From the NCBI GenBank assembly GCA_026169575.1, contig JAPFCT010000246.1, positions 1-17,912 on the forward strand: a DNA stretch of 17,912 nt, given 5' to 3'. Position numbers and translations under genes: made by a program. The stretch is from Faecalimonas sp. (GTDB lineage: Bacteria; Bacillota_A; Clostridia; Lachnospirales; Lachnospiraceae). The notes under the pieces were generated by a model. The model was not told the origin of the DNA and searched no databases. It worked only from the letters and a program-made list of their open reading frames with translations. This document shows positions 1-8,670 of the stretch, one piece after another; within the stretch, counting starts at the first letter, position 1, and each line of letters begins with the position of its first letter.

Positions 1-1029
1 ATGTATATTCTGTTGAGGCAGGGATCCGCCTGCCATAATCTGAGAACTTTGCTGAAAGGAGTGACTCCGCAGAACAGCAGACGGTGTCTTCTGTGTTCGG
101 ATGACCGTCAGCCAAAGACGATCCTGCATGAGGGGCATTTGGATAATCATCTGCAGATCTGTATCGAAGAAGGACTGGATGCCATTACGGCGATCCGCAT
201 GGCAACGTTAAACGCCGCAGAGTGCTTTGGACTGCGGGAAAAAGGAGCGATTGCACCTGGATATCAGGCAGATATTGTATTGATGAGAGATCTGGAGCAG
301 TTTGAGGCGGAAAAAGTGTGGATCGGTGGAAAACTGACTGCAGAAAATGGCAAATATCTTCCGGAGACAGCGTATGCAGATATTACACCGGTCAGAGGAA
401 GCGTAGTTGTCAAAGGATTTTCCGAAGAAAAGTTAAAGATGAAGTTAAAGACGAACCGGGTAAATGTGATCGAGATCCAGCCAGGCGGTGTTGTGACAAA
501 GAAAACAGTTGAGGAGATCAAAGTTGACGAAAATGGTGAGTTTGTCTGGGAGAAGGACAAAGATATCGTGAAGATCGCTGTTGTCGAGAGACATCAGGGA
601 ACGGGAAATGTGGCTTGTGGTTTCCTGAAAGGCTATGGAATCAAAGAAGGAGCGGCAGCACTTTCTGTGGCACATGATTCTCACAATATCATAGCAGTCG
701 GAGTCAGTGATGAAGAAATTGCATTTGCAGTGGAAAGCCTGATCCGGCAGGAGGGCGGTATCGTGCTTGTGAAAGAAGGAAAGGTCATCGAGGGAATGCC
801 TATGCCGGTTGCCGGACTGATGAGTGACAAGAGCGGAGAATGGGTGGATCAGAAACTGACAGAAATCCATGAAAAGGCATACACAGAACTTGGAATCTGT
901 GGAGAGGTAGAACCCGTCATGACGCTTTGCTTTATGTCGCTGGCAGTGATCCCGGAGCTTAAACTGACGGACATGGGATTGTTTGATGTGACAACGTTCC
1001 AGTTTATTCCGGTGGAGGCAGAAAGTTAA
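1..1029 (+). CDS. ade: Adenine deaminase, C-terminal part (5' end outside window)
   Basis: Hydrolytic deamination of adenine to hypoxanthine plus ammonia, a cytoplasmic purine-salvage step. The frame is open from base 1, so the ATG at base 1 is probably internal. The 342 residues fit the C-terminal 55-60 percent of an AdeC-type enzyme, usually about 570-600 residues. Near the start a CSDDRQP segment followed by EGHLDNHL matches the family metal/active-site region. It is followed by the amidohydrolase signature around ATLNAAECFGLREKGAIAPGYQADIVL, and then the adenine-deaminase-specific C-terminal domain (VACGFLKGYGIKEGAAA, SVAHDSHNIIAVG). The stop is TAA. No clear hairpin terminator follows; the next 120 bases are extremely A/T rich. 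The next gene has its own promoter, so co-transcription is not required. Family identity is confident; the true start cannot be seen. Confidence 0.93.
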   Translation: MYILLRQGSACHNLRTLLKGVTPQNSRRCLLCSDDRQPKTILHEGHLDNHLQICIEEGLDAITAIRMATLNAAECFGLREKGAIAPGYQADIVLMRDLEQFEAEKVWIGGKLTAENGKYLPETAYADITPVRGSVVVKGFSEEKLKMKLKTNRVNVIEIQPGGVVTKKTVEEIKVDENGEFVWEKDKDIVKIAVVERHQGTGNVACGFLKGYGIKEGAAALSVAHDSHNIIAVGVSDEEIAFAVESLIRQEGGIVLVKEGKVIEGMPMPVAGLMSDKSGEWVDQKLTEIHEKAYTELGICGEVEPVMTLCFMSLAVIPELKLTDMGLFDVTTFQFIPVEAES

Positions 1030-1150
1030 AAAATTAATCCATACATACAAAAATAAATAAAAAAATAACTTGAAAGAATTGAAAATAATAATAATTACAT
1101 AATGGAAAACTTTAAAAATAAAGTAACTGTTAAAAAATAACTAAATTATG
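1030..1150. other. Very A/T-rich spacer between ade and the ABC operon
   Basis: About 120 bases made almost only of A and T, with many AAAATAA-like runs and a small GTTA-AAAAA-TAAC inverted repeat near 1128-1140. No ORF, no GC-rich terminator stem and no recognisable operator was found. It may act as an UP-element-like region for the promoter just downstream, but that is inference from base composition only. Confidence 0.4.
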
Positions 1151-1179
1151 TTGAATATAAAAGAGAAAATATATATAAT
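1151..1179 (+). promoter_or_regulatory. Sigma-A-type promoter of the ABC importer operon
   Basis: TTGAAT (1151-1156), a 17-base spacer, then a perfect TATAAT (1174-1179). Transcription would start near 1186, giving a leader of about 50 bases before the ATG at 1237. The upstream A/T-rich tract could strengthen it. Assigned by consensus match only. Confidence 0.75.
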
Positions 1180-1236
1180 GACTAATATGAAAGGGCGGCG
1201 GACAGAGAGGGAAACATGCCGCAGAAAGGAGAAAAG

Positions 1237-2841
1237 ATGAAAAAGAAAATAGCATTGATTCTTACGGCCATGCTTACAGTAAGCCTGGCAGGCTGCGGAG
1301 GAGGAAATGATAAATCTACCAAGAGAAAAAAAGACGATACGGGGAAGAAAGCGGTATCAAATGTAAAATCTCCAGATAATGATATGGTGATCGCGGTGCA
1401 GACGGATGCGACACATCTGGATCCACATGTTTCTTCAAATGGAAATTCCAATCTTGTGACAAATTCTATGTACGAGACACTTTTGGCGTTTGATGAAAAT
1501 CTGGAAATCCAGCCATTGTTAGCAGAGAGCTGGGAGATGTCTGAGGACGGATTAAGCTACACATTTAAGTTGAGAGAGGGAGTTAAATTCCACGATGGAG
1601 AGCCTTTCAATGCAGAGGCAGTTGTAGCAAACTGGCAGAGAGGAAAAGAGGACGAATCACTTCGTCTTGCAAGCTCTATTAAGAGCTGGGTAAATGTGAC
1701 AGCAGACAGCGAGTATGAAGTTACGATCACACTGGACGAGCCGAACAACACATTTATCAACAAAGTGACACAGGTAAGAATGGTAAGCCCGAAAGCGATC
1801 AAAGAAAAAGGATCTGACGGACTTGCAAAAGAATCCGCAGGAACAGGACCGTTTAAACTGGCAGACCGTGTTGACGGCGGATATACAAAAGTAGTTCCGA
1901 ATGAAGACTATTGGGGTGAAAAGTCTACACTGGATTCTCTGACGTTCCAGGTTGTTCCGGAAGACGGTGCACGTATTGCGATGTTACAGACCGGAGAGGC
2001 AGATATCATTTATCCAGTACCTCCGATCCAGGTAGAAAAAGTTGAGAACGACAAATCTGTAGAAGTAGTGAATCTGAACGGATTGACATACCGCTATGTA
2101 ACATTAAATCAGAACTACAAACTGGATGATGGAAGACAGCCATTAAAAGATGTGAAAGTTCGTCAGGCAATGAACTACGCATTTGACAGCAAGGCATACT
2201 GTGAAGTCGTATTCCAGGGATATGCAAAAGAACCTACTTCTTTATTCTCAGAAGCAGTTCCTTACTATTCAGAGCAGACACCGTACTCACTTGATTTAGA
2301 GAAGGCAAAATCTCTGATGAAAGAAGCCGGATATGAAGATGGCTTCCCGATCGATCTCTGGGTGGACAATACAACACTTGAGATGCAGGGTGCAGAGTTC
2401 GTAAAACAACAGCTTGCAGAGATCAATATTGAAGTCAACGTTCTTCCGATGGAATCTACAACGATCGCTGATATGACAAGCGCACCGGAGAATGAGACAG
2501 AGGTTGAGATGTGGTATGTAAACTGGAGTCCGGGATCTTATGATGCAGACGGATGTATGAGAAGTATTTTACATACAGAGAAATTCCCGCCAGCAGGATA
2601 CAATACAGCATTTTACAGCAATGCAGAGTTTGATGCTGCATTAGATAAAGCTTTAGTGACAACAGATGAAAAAGAAATTACAGAAAGTTATGCAAAAGCA
2701 CAGGAAATCGCATGGGAAGAGTGTCCTTGGATGTTCTTAGGATGTGACAATGCGATCATTGGTCAGAAAGCTTATGTAACAGGTGTGAAATACTTACCAG
2801 GTGGAAGTCTTATTGTAACAAATGCCGGACTGAATCACTAA
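1237..2841 (+). CDS. ABC transporter substrate-binding lipoprotein, peptide family (SBP_bac_5)
   Basis: Extracytoplasmic binding protein that captures the substrate and delivers it to the membrane permeases. I chose the ATG at 1237, not the in-frame ATG at 1216, because AGAAAGGAG lies at the right distance before it and the protein then begins with a textbook lipoprotein signal: KKK, a hydrophobic stretch, and lipobox SLAGC with Cys20 as the lipidated residue. A Gly/Lys/Asp-rich linker follows. The mature domain carries the family-5 signature around AESWEMSEDGLSYTFKLREG and KFHDGEPFNAEAVVANW. Total length is 534 residues, normal for DppA/OppA/GsiB-like proteins. It is first in an operon with two permeases, two ATPases and an M81 peptidase. 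Substrate is inferred (oligopeptide or peptide-like); sequence alone cannot separate peptide, glutathione, nickel or opine import. Confidence 0.93.
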   Translation: MKKKIALILTAMLTVSLAGCGGGNDKSTKRKKDDTGKKAVSNVKSPDNDMVIAVQTDATHLDPHVSSNGNSNLVTNSMYETLLAFDENLEIQPLLAESWEMSEDGLSYTFKLREGVKFHDGEPFNAEAVVANWQRGKEDESLRLASSIKSWVNVTADSEYEVTITLDEPNNTFINKVTQVRMVSPKAIKEKGSDGLAKESAGTGPFKLADRVDGGYTKVVPNEDYWGEKSTLDSLTFQVVPEDGARIAMLQTGEADIIYPVPPIQVEKVENDKSVEVVNLNGLTYRYVTLNQNYKLDDGRQPLKDVKVRQAMNYAFDSKAYCEVVFQGYAKEPTSLFSEAVPYYSEQTPYSLDLEKAKSLMKEAGYEDGFPIDLWVDNTTLEMQGAEFVKQQLAEINIEVNVLPMESTTIADMTSAPENETEVEMWYVNWSPGSYDADGCMRSILHTEKFPPAGYNTAFYSNAEFDAALDKALVTTDEKEITESYAKAQEIAWEECPWMFLGCDNAIIGQKAYVTGVKYLPGGSLIVTNAGLNH

Positions 2842-2863
2842 TCAATATGTGGTTGATACTAGG

Positions 2864-2894
2864 AAAAGGGCAGCGCCGTAAGCTGCCCTTTTTT
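2864..2894 (+). terminator. Intrinsic terminator inside the ABC operon
   Basis: AAAAGGGCAGC (2864-2874) pairs with GCTGCCCTTTT (2882-2892) around a 7-base loop and is followed by a T run ending at 2894. It sits 22 bases after the stop of the binding-protein gene and 105 bases before the first permease. It probably lowers expression of the membrane and ATPase genes relative to the binding protein. Confidence 0.88.
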
Positions 2895-2999
2895 CAAGAT
2901 ACATCTGTGATGTATGAATACAGAACTTGTCCTTTTCAGGATATGACAGCAGAGATACCCGATGAAACATCGGAGAAAATGAAGTTGGAGTGAGAAGAT

Positions 3000-3920
3000 A
3001 TGAGTCGATATTTTGTCAAGCGAATCCTGCAGACGATACCATTGATGCTGGTAATCTCGATTTTAGTATTTTTATTTATTCATATGATCCCGGGAGATCC
3101 GGCGAGAACAATGGCAGGACTGGATGCAGAACAGTCAGAAGTAGAGGCGATTCGCGAAGAATACGGATTAAACGATCCACTGATCGTGCAGTATGTGAAC
3201 TATATGAAAGGTTTGTTTACCGGAGACCTTGGAAGAAGTTTAAAATCTGATACTCCGGTAGCACAGCTGATCGTGGACAGAATGCAGAATACATTAAAGC
3301 TTGTATTCGCAGGAATTTTATGGGCGCCGGTATTAGGTATTTTTATCGGTGTGATCTCAGCGATCAAGAGAGGAAAAGCACTGGATCACGGCTGTATGCT
3401 GTTGGCGATCACCGGGCTTTCAGCACCGGGATTCTGGCTTGGTCTGATGGGAATCCAGATTTTTTCGGTACAGTTAGGATGGCTTCCGTCAGGAGGACTG
3501 GATTCCTGGACCGGATACATTTTACCATCGTTTACAATGGGATGTGGAATCATGGCGGTTCTGGCGAGATACTCCCGTTCTTCCATGTTAGAGACATTGA
3601 GAGAAGATTATGTCAGAACAGCAAGAGCAAAAGGACAGAAAGAATTTTTAGTTATGTTCCTGCATGCATTCCGTAACTCGCTGATTCAGGTTATTACGAT
3701 TTTAGGTCTTCAGATTGGTGGATTACTGTCAGGATCTGTTCTGACAGAGACAGTATTTTCTATCCCGGGAATGGGACGTCTTCTGGTGGATTCCATTGCA
3801 TTCCGTGACTACCCGGTGATCCAGGGACTGCTGATGCTGTTTGCGTTCCAGTACGTTATCATCAACTTGATCGTTGACTTGCTGTATGGTGTGATCAATC
3901 CGAAGATTCGATATGATTAG
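3000..3920 (+). CDS. ABC transporter permease, DppB/OppB type
   Basis: First of two inner-membrane subunits forming the translocation channel. The 306 residues start with a membrane segment (residues 9-30) followed by the family-typical IPGDPAR motif. A periplasmic stretch with EYGLNDPLIVQYVNYMKG and GDLGRS precedes the BPD_transp_1 domain with five further hydrophobic segments. The cytoplasmic EAA coupling loop is at about residues 204-226 (DYVRTARAKG). It ends with NPKIRYD, the usual DppB-like terminus. The start is supported by GGAGTGAG about 8 bases before the ATG. The gene lies 158 bases downstream of the binding-protein gene, beyond a terminator, and only 20 bases before the second permease. 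Identity is confident; the transported compound is not known. Confidence 0.94.
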   Translation: MSRYFVKRILQTIPLMLVISILVFLFIHMIPGDPARTMAGLDAEQSEVEAIREEYGLNDPLIVQYVNYMKGLFTGDLGRSLKSDTPVAQLIVDRMQNTLKLVFAGILWAPVLGIFIGVISAIKRGKALDHGCMLLAITGLSAPGFWLGLMGIQIFSVQLGWLPSGGLDSWTGYILPSFTMGCGIMAVLARYSRSSMLETLREDYVRTARAKGQKEFLVMFLHAFRNSLIQVITILGLQIGGLLSGSVLTETVFSIPGMGRLLVDSIAFRDYPVIQGLLMLFAFQYVIINLIVDLLYGVINPKIRYD

Positions 3921-3940
3921 TTGTGAGGGAGGAATGTATA

Positions 3941-4858
3941 ATGGCTGAAGAACAAGTAAAAAAACAAGAAAATACAGAGTTTGAAAAAACATATATTGAT
4001 GAAAATATACAGTCCGATAAAGACGGGCGGTTCAAGTCGTTTCTGAAAAAATTTTTAAAAAGAAAAACGGCTGTCGCAGGTCTGATCATTATTTTCCTTC
4101 TGGTGATCATTGCGATCATCGGACCTTATGTTACTCCGTATGATTATACAGAATATGATTATGCAAATACACTTGCAGGGCCTAGCGCGAAGCACTGGTT
4201 TGGAACAGATAACTATGGACGTGATATTTTAAGCCGTATGCTCGTAGGAACAAGACTGACACTTGGTGTGGCGCTGTCTTCGGTAGTAGTCGGCGCTGCG
4301 CTTGGAAGTATTCTCGGTCTTCTGGCAGGATATTATGGCGGGATCATCGAGATGCTGGTTATGAGAAGTTCAGATGTGCTTTTCAGTTTTCCGGATATTC
4401 TCCTTGCGATTGCGATCGTGGCAATTTTAGGACCTGGTATTATCAACGTATTTATCGCGGTTATGGTATTTACGGTGCCGAGTTTTGCACGAATTATGCG
4501 AAGTTCGACGCTGGCGGTAAAGAATTCTCTCTATGTAGAGGTGGCACAGAGTCTTGGATGTAATGATTTCCGGTTATTGTTCGTACATATTTTCCCGGGA
4601 ACAATCCAGTCACTGATCGTCAACTTTACAATGAGAATCGGAAGTGCGATCATGGCAGCGGCGTCCCTGAGCTTTTTGGGATTTGGCGCAAATGTCTCAG
4701 AGCCGGAATGGGGAGCAATGCTCTCGCAGGGAAGAAGTTACCTGGGAATTGCATCACATATGGTATATTTTCCTGGTCTGATCATTTTTATAACGGTACT
4801 TGCATTTAATCTGTTTGGTGACGGTCTGAGAGATACACTTGATCCGAAGATTAAGTAG
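3941..4858 (+). CDS. ABC transporter permease, DppC/OppC type
   Basis: Second channel subunit. I use the ATG at 3941 instead of an upstream in-frame GTG because GAGGGAGG precedes it by about eight bases. The 305-residue product has a charged cytoplasmic N-terminus of about 40 residues (OppC_N type), a membrane segment near 44-62 and the typical FGTDNYGRD motif at 87-95. The BPD_transp_1 core contains SFPDILLAIAIV and an EAA coupling loop at about 198-220 (YVEVAQSLG). The end, GDGLRDTLDPKIK, is characteristic of the family. It forms a heterodimer with the upstream permease and lies 27 bases before the first ATPase gene. Confidence 0.94.
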   Translation: MAEEQVKKQENTEFEKTYIDENIQSDKDGRFKSFLKKFLKRKTAVAGLIIIFLLVIIAIIGPYVTPYDYTEYDYANTLAGPSAKHWFGTDNYGRDILSRMLVGTRLTLGVALSSVVVGAALGSILGLLAGYYGGIIEMLVMRSSDVLFSFPDILLAIAIVAILGPGIINVFIAVMVFTVPSFARIMRSSTLAVKNSLYVEVAQSLGCNDFRLLFVHIFPGTIQSLIVNFTMRIGSAIMAAASLSFLGFGANVSEPEWGAMLSQGRSYLGIASHMVYFPGLIIFITVLAFNLFGDGLRDTLDPKIK

Positions 4859-4885
4859 TGGGAGAGGCAGTGAAAGGAGTATACG

Positions 4886-5881
4886 ATGAAACAAGAAAAT
4901 TTGCTTGAAGTAAAGCAGTTAAGAACGGAATTCTTTTCCAGTAAGACTTCCAGTGTGACTGCGGTAAATGAGATTAGTTTTTCAATAGGAAAAGGAGAGA
5001 TCCTCGGACTGGTAGGAGAATCTGGATGTGGGAAAAGTGTTACTTCTCTGTCGATCATGGGACTTCTCACAGCTACCAGCGGAAAGGTTACAAAAGGGGA
5101 AGTGCTTTTTGAAGGGAAAGATCTGTTAAAGATCAGTGAGAAAGAAATGCGAGAGATCCGCGGCGGAGAGATGAGCATGATCTTTCAGGAGCCGATGAGC
5201 AGTCTGAACCCGGCAATGCGGATTGACAAGCAGATGATCGAGGGAATCCGTCTTCATACAGATCTCTCCAAAGAGGAGGCAAGAAAACGGGCAGCGGAAA
5301 TTCTGGCGCAGGTGGGGATCCCTGATCCGGAGCGTGTCCTGAAGAATTATCCGCACCAGCTGTCAGGAGGTATGAGCCAGCGTGTGATGATCGCGATGGC
5401 GATGAGCTGCCAGCCAAAGCTTTTGATCGCCGATGAGCCGACGACTGCGCTGGATGTTACGATCCAGGCACAGATTCTTGATCTGATGAAAAAGATCCAG
5501 GAAGAAAAGGGAATGAGTATCCTGATGATCACGCATGACCTGGGTGTTGTCGCAGAGATGTGTACAAGAGCGATCGTTATGTATGCGGGAGAGATTGTGG
5601 AGGAGGCGCCGATCGATGAGCTGTTCAACGCGCCGCAGCATCCATATACAAAAGGTCTGATCGCATCTGTACCAAAGCTTGGCTCAGGAGTCAAAGTGCT
5701 TCCGAGTATTCCGGGAAGTGTACCGGATCTGTCTTCTCTGCCGTCTGGCTGCAGATTTGCACCGCGCTGTAAATATGCGACAGAAAAATGCCGGGCAGGA
5801 AAGCCGGAGTTATTTGAAGTAGGTGAAAATCATTACAGCAGATGCTGGCTTGCCAATGAAGACAGAAAGGGGGAAAAGTAG
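4886..5881 (+). CDS. ABC transporter ATP-binding protein, DppD/OppD type
   Basis: One of two ATPases that power import. Visible motifs are Walker A GESGCGKS (44-51), Q-loop Gln101, the ABC signature LSGGMSQR (159-166), Walker B LLIADEP (179-185) and switch His217. The C-terminal oligopeptide-transporter extension begins near QHPYTKGL and holds four cysteines (289, 295, 302, 320). These are spaced like the cluster-binding cysteines of DppD/OppD-type subunits, so an Fe-S site is plausible but not shown. Length of 331 residues is normal. AAAGGAG precedes the ATG. Its TAG stop is separated from the next start by one base, so the two ATPases are almost certainly translationally coupled. Confidence 0.95.
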   Translation: MKQENLLEVKQLRTEFFSSKTSSVTAVNEISFSIGKGEILGLVGESGCGKSVTSLSIMGLLTATSGKVTKGEVLFEGKDLLKISEKEMREIRGGEMSMIFQEPMSSLNPAMRIDKQMIEGIRLHTDLSKEEARKRAAEILAQVGIPDPERVLKNYPHQLSGGMSQRVMIAMAMSCQPKLLIADEPTTALDVTIQAQILDLMKKIQEEKGMSILMITHDLGVVAEMCTRAIVMYAGEIVEEAPIDELFNAPQHPYTKGLIASVPKLGSGVKVLPSIPGSVPDLSSLPSGCRFAPRCKYATEKCRAGKPELFEVGENHYSRCWLANEDRKGEK

Positions 5882-5882
5882 T

Positions 5883-6845
5883 ATGGATACATTAGTTTCT
5901 GTAAAAAATGTGACAAAAACTTTCCCGGTCGGAAAGACACTGCTTGGGAAACCGGATAAATTTGTACATGCGGTAAATAATGTAAGTTTTGATATCTATA
6001 AAGGTGAGACGTTCTCTGTCGTAGGAGAGTCCGGATGTGGAAAAAGTACAACAGGAAGACTGATCAATCATCTGTTGATGCCAGACAGCGGGGAGATCTG
6101 GTTTGACGGACAGCGGATCGATCAGATGACACAGGCGCAGGTAAGACCTCTGCGAAAAGAGATGCAGATGATCTTCCAGGATCCGGCAGGAAGCTTGAAT
6201 CCGCGTATGAGAGTGGAGGATCTTGTGGAAGAACCACTTCTGATCCATACAAAGATGACAAAGGCAGAACGAATGAAAGAAGTACATAAGCTTTTGGAGA
6301 TTGTAGGATTAAGCTCAAAGCATGCAAAGCGTTTCCCACATGAGTTCTCCGGAGGACAGAAGCAGAGGATCGGAATTGCAAGAGCGCTGACCGTAAAACC
6401 AAAGCTGATCATAGCCGACGAACCGATTTCAGCGCTGGACGTTTCGATCCAGGCGCAGGTACTGAATCTTCTTCATGACCTTCAGGAAAGCTTCGATCTG
6501 ACCTATATGTTTATCTCTCACGACTTATCTGTTGTAGAGATGATCTCTGACCGGATTGCAGTAATGTATCTTGGATTTATTGTGGAGATGGCGCCAAAAG
6601 AGATGATCTACAACAATCCGTCACATCCGTACACACAGGCATTGTTATCAGCGGTGCCGATTCCGGATCCGGGACGGAAGAAAGAGCGGATCATTCTGGA
6701 AGGGGATATTCCAAGTACGGTAAATCTGCCGGAAGGATGTCCGTTTGCAACGAGATGTAAATACTGCAAGCCGGAATGTCTGAAGAGGAAACCAGAAGCA
6801 AAAGAGATTGAGCCTGGACATGTAGTGGCATGTCATTTATATTAG
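5883..6845 (+). CDS. ABC transporter ATP-binding protein, DppF/OppF type
   Basis: Partner ATPase of the importer. I place the start at the ATG at 5883 (MDTLVSVKNV), preceded by AAAGGGGG inside the end of the upstream gene; an upstream in-frame ATG at 5823 would overlap the neighbour by 59 bases and lacks that support. Motifs are Walker [10 protein letters not shown] (48-56), Q-loop Gln99, signature FSGGQKQR (155-162), Walker B LIIADEP (175-181) and switch His213. The C-terminal extension has cysteines at 286, 292, 295, 299 and 317. At 320 residues it is complete. It functions as a heterodimer with the preceding subunit, and the next gene follows after 30 bases. Confidence 0.95.
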   Translation: MDTLVSVKNVTKTFPVGKTLLGKPDKFVHAVNNVSFDIYKGETFSVVGESGCGKSTTGRLINHLLMPDSGEIWFDGQRIDQMTQAQVRPLRKEMQMIFQDPAGSLNPRMRVEDLVEEPLLIHTKMTKAERMKEVHKLLEIVGLSSKHAKRFPHEFSGGQKQRIGIARALTVKPKLIIADEPISALDVSIQAQVLNLLHDLQESFDLTYMFISHDLSVVEMISDRIAVMYLGFIVEMAPKEMIYNNPSHPYTQALLSAVPIPDPGRKKERIILEGDIPSTVNLPEGCPFATRCKYCKPECLKRKPEAKEIEPGHVVACHLY

Positions 6846-6875
6846 AAGTATATCGTTTGCTTAGGAGGAATAGAA

Positions 6876-8372
6876 ATGAAACGAGTATTAGTTGCATCGA
6901 TGATGCATGAATCTAATTCATTCAATCCAATCATTGCCGGAGAAAATGACTTCGGTGTTGTCCGGGGAGAAAAACTTTTTGAGAGAAATCCGAAAAATGA
7001 TTCGCTGCGCGGAGTGATGGATACGCTTCAGGAACAAGGATATGAAGTAGTACCGACACTTTTTGCAAGCGCAGTTCCAAATGGGGAAGTAGATCATGAC
7101 TTTTATATGGGATTGAAAGCAGAGATCCTTGAGAGAGCGCGCCAGGCGCAGGAAGAAAAGCCGCTGGATGCGATTACACTTGCACTTCACGGATCTATGA
7201 GAGTGAAAGGGCTTGGAGATGCAGAAGGATATCTGCTGGAAGAATTAAGGGAGATGTTTCCGGACATTCCAATCTTCTGCGCGCTGGACATGCACACAAC
7301 GATGACTGTGCGTATGCACGAGAACTGTGACGGATTTGTCGGATTTAAGTGTGCTCCGCACACAGACCGGTATGAGACCGGGGTACATGCGGCACAGATG
7401 ACGATCGCGTCTCTGGAGAATCATGTGCAGGCAAAATCTGCCTGGGTAAAGGTTCCGATTCTGATTGCAGGAGAGCAGTCTTCCACAACGGTAGAGCCGA
7501 TGAAAGGACTGATCACCAAGCTGCGCGAGACAGAGCAGAAAGAAGGAATCCTTGCGGCTTCTTATCTGATGGGATTTCCTTGGGCAGACAATGAGGACAG
7601 TTCTGTCGCAGTCTATGTGGTAGCAGAAGATCAGGAACTGGCTGACCGCGAGGCGCTTCGTCTTGCGGAGATCATCTGGAATACAAGAAATGATTTCTGT
7701 TTCCAGACAGAGACATATACAGAGGAAGAGACATTAAATGTCGCTTTTGATGCGATTGCAAACGGACAGGAACTTCCGGTATACCTTTCTGATTCCGGGG
7801 ACAACCCGACAGCAGGATCTTCTTCAGACTGTACCGGATTCTTAAAACGAATCATGGATGATCCTCGTACAGAGCAGTTAAAAACACCGGTTCTCTATGG
7901 CGGAATCTATGACCCGGAAGCGACGCTGGCTTGTAAGGGAAAAGTCGGGGAAGAGGTTACGATCACCTTCGGTGCAAAGTTTGACACGACGACAACACAG
8001 CCGATCACAGCGACCGGAACGGTCAAGGCTTATGTGGAGAAATGGAAGAAGACATCGATCCCTTGTGATATTGCACTGTTTAGTTCCTGCGGTGTTGACG
8101 TTGTACTTGCAGAGGGTCATATCGGTTATGTTTCTCCGGACGTATTCACAGATCTTGGAAGAGATCCGAAGGAAGCAGATATTGTCGTATGTAAATTAGG
8201 GTATCTGACTGCAGACCAGGATGCGATCGCCAAAAGAAGCATTATGGCACTCACAAAAGGAAGTACAAATGAAGATCTGAAGACGTTAAATTACACGAAA
8301 GTGCCAAGACCGATCTTTCCGCTGGATGAAGATTTTGCATATGAGGCAAAGGACAATCTTGTTGTGAAATAG
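6876..8372 (+). CDS. M81 family (MlrC-like) metallopeptidase
   Basis: Member of the M81/MlrC family, named for the microcystin-degradation enzyme MlrC, which hydrolyses the linearised peptide. The 498-residue protein has no signal peptide, so it should act in the cytoplasm. Conserved elements are HES near the N-terminus (His11-Glu12), LALHGSM (102-108), ALDMH (136-140) and APHTDRYETG (160-169). These supply the His, Asp and Glu candidates for metal binding. The C-terminal MlrC_C domain carries SDSGDNPTAGSSSDCTGF near residues 306-323. AGGAGG stands seven bases before the ATG. It lies 30 bases after the importer's second ATPase with no terminator between, so it is probably co-transcribed and acts on what the transporter brings in. 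The true substrate is unknown; microcystin itself is not implied. Confidence 0.9.
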   Translation: MKRVLVASMMHESNSFNPIIAGENDFGVVRGEKLFERNPKNDSLRGVMDTLQEQGYEVVPTLFASAVPNGEVDHDFYMGLKAEILERARQAQEEKPLDAITLALHGSMRVKGLGDAEGYLLEELREMFPDIPIFCALDMHTTMTVRMHENCDGFVGFKCAPHTDRYETGVHAAQMTIASLENHVQAKSAWVKVPILIAGEQSSTTVEPMKGLITKLRETEQKEGILAASYLMGFPWADNEDSSVAVYVVAEDQELADREALRLAEIIWNTRNDFCFQTETYTEEETLNVAFDAIANGQELPVYLSDSGDNPTAGSSSDCTGFLKRIMDDPRTEQLKTPVLYGGIYDPEATLACKGKVGEEVTITFGAKFDTTTTQPITATGTVKAYVEKWKKTSIPCDIALFSSCGVDVVLAEGHIGYVSPDVFTDLGRDPKEADIVVCKLGYLTADQDAIAKRSIMALTKGSTNEDLKTLNYTKVPRPIFPLDEDFAYEAKDNLVVK

Positions 8373-8443
8373 GAAGAATATAATGTAAATTTTTTGACAC
8401 AAAGCAGGGGAATGTCAGAAAATGATATCTGAGGGGAGCGATA

Positions 8444-8490
8444 GAAGGAGAAGCCAACTGCATGCAATAAGGCAGGAGGCTTCTTCTTTT
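8444..8490 (+). terminator. Probable terminator of the ABC-M81 operon
   Basis: GAAGGAGAAGCC (8444-8455) can pair over 12 positions, two of them G-T wobbles, with GGCTTCTTCTTTT (8478-8490). The 22-base loop contains an extra CTGC/GCAG pairing. The T-rich end is shorter and less pure than usual, so strength is uncertain. It lies 71 bases after the M81 stop. Confidence 0.6.
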
Positions 8491-8620
8491 GGAGTAAAAG
8501 TTATTCTGGTTTCTTGGAAATTAAAAGGTCGGGATAAATCTATATGATCGCAGAAGAATGCAGATAAGTATTTCCATAGGAGAGAATCAGGAAGAAAAGT
8601 CTGGTATTATTTTCCATGTG
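8491..8620. other. Spacer between operon terminator and DUF3048 promoter
   Basis: No ORF with a ribosome site, no repeat and no convincing hairpin is visible here. The whole gap 8373-8670 is accounted for only by the terminator at its middle and the extended -10 promoter at its end. A lone TTGACA at 8394-8399 has no matching -10 at the right distance. Confidence 0.4.
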
Positions 8621-8629
8621 TGATAAAAT
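8621..8629 (+). promoter_or_regulatory. Extended -10 promoter of the DUF3048 gene
   Basis: TGATAAAAT combines the TGn extension with TAAAAT at 8624-8629; no good -35 is found upstream. A start near 8636 would give a leader of about 35 bases containing AGGAGG before the ATG at 8671. It also makes the upstream ATG at 8638 unlikely as the translation start. Confidence 0.5.
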
Positions 8630-8670
8630 AAAGGCAGATGATTAAAAGGTCAGTAACAGGAGGAAGTCAG

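Noticed and set aside
1..30. The ATG at base 1 as the start of a short 342-residue adenine deaminase
   Set aside because: The N-terminal metal-binding half of the enzyme is missing and the frame is open at the edge, so the gene is cut by the window.
1030..1236. CodY or PurR operator upstream of the ABC operon
   Set aside because: Only loose A/T-rich resemblance; no 15-base near-palindrome matching those motifs is present.
8391..8427. TTGACA at 8394-8399 as a promoter -35 after the M81 gene
   Set aside because: No -10-like hexamer occurs 16-18 bases downstream, and the terminator at 8444 would end such a transcript before any gene.
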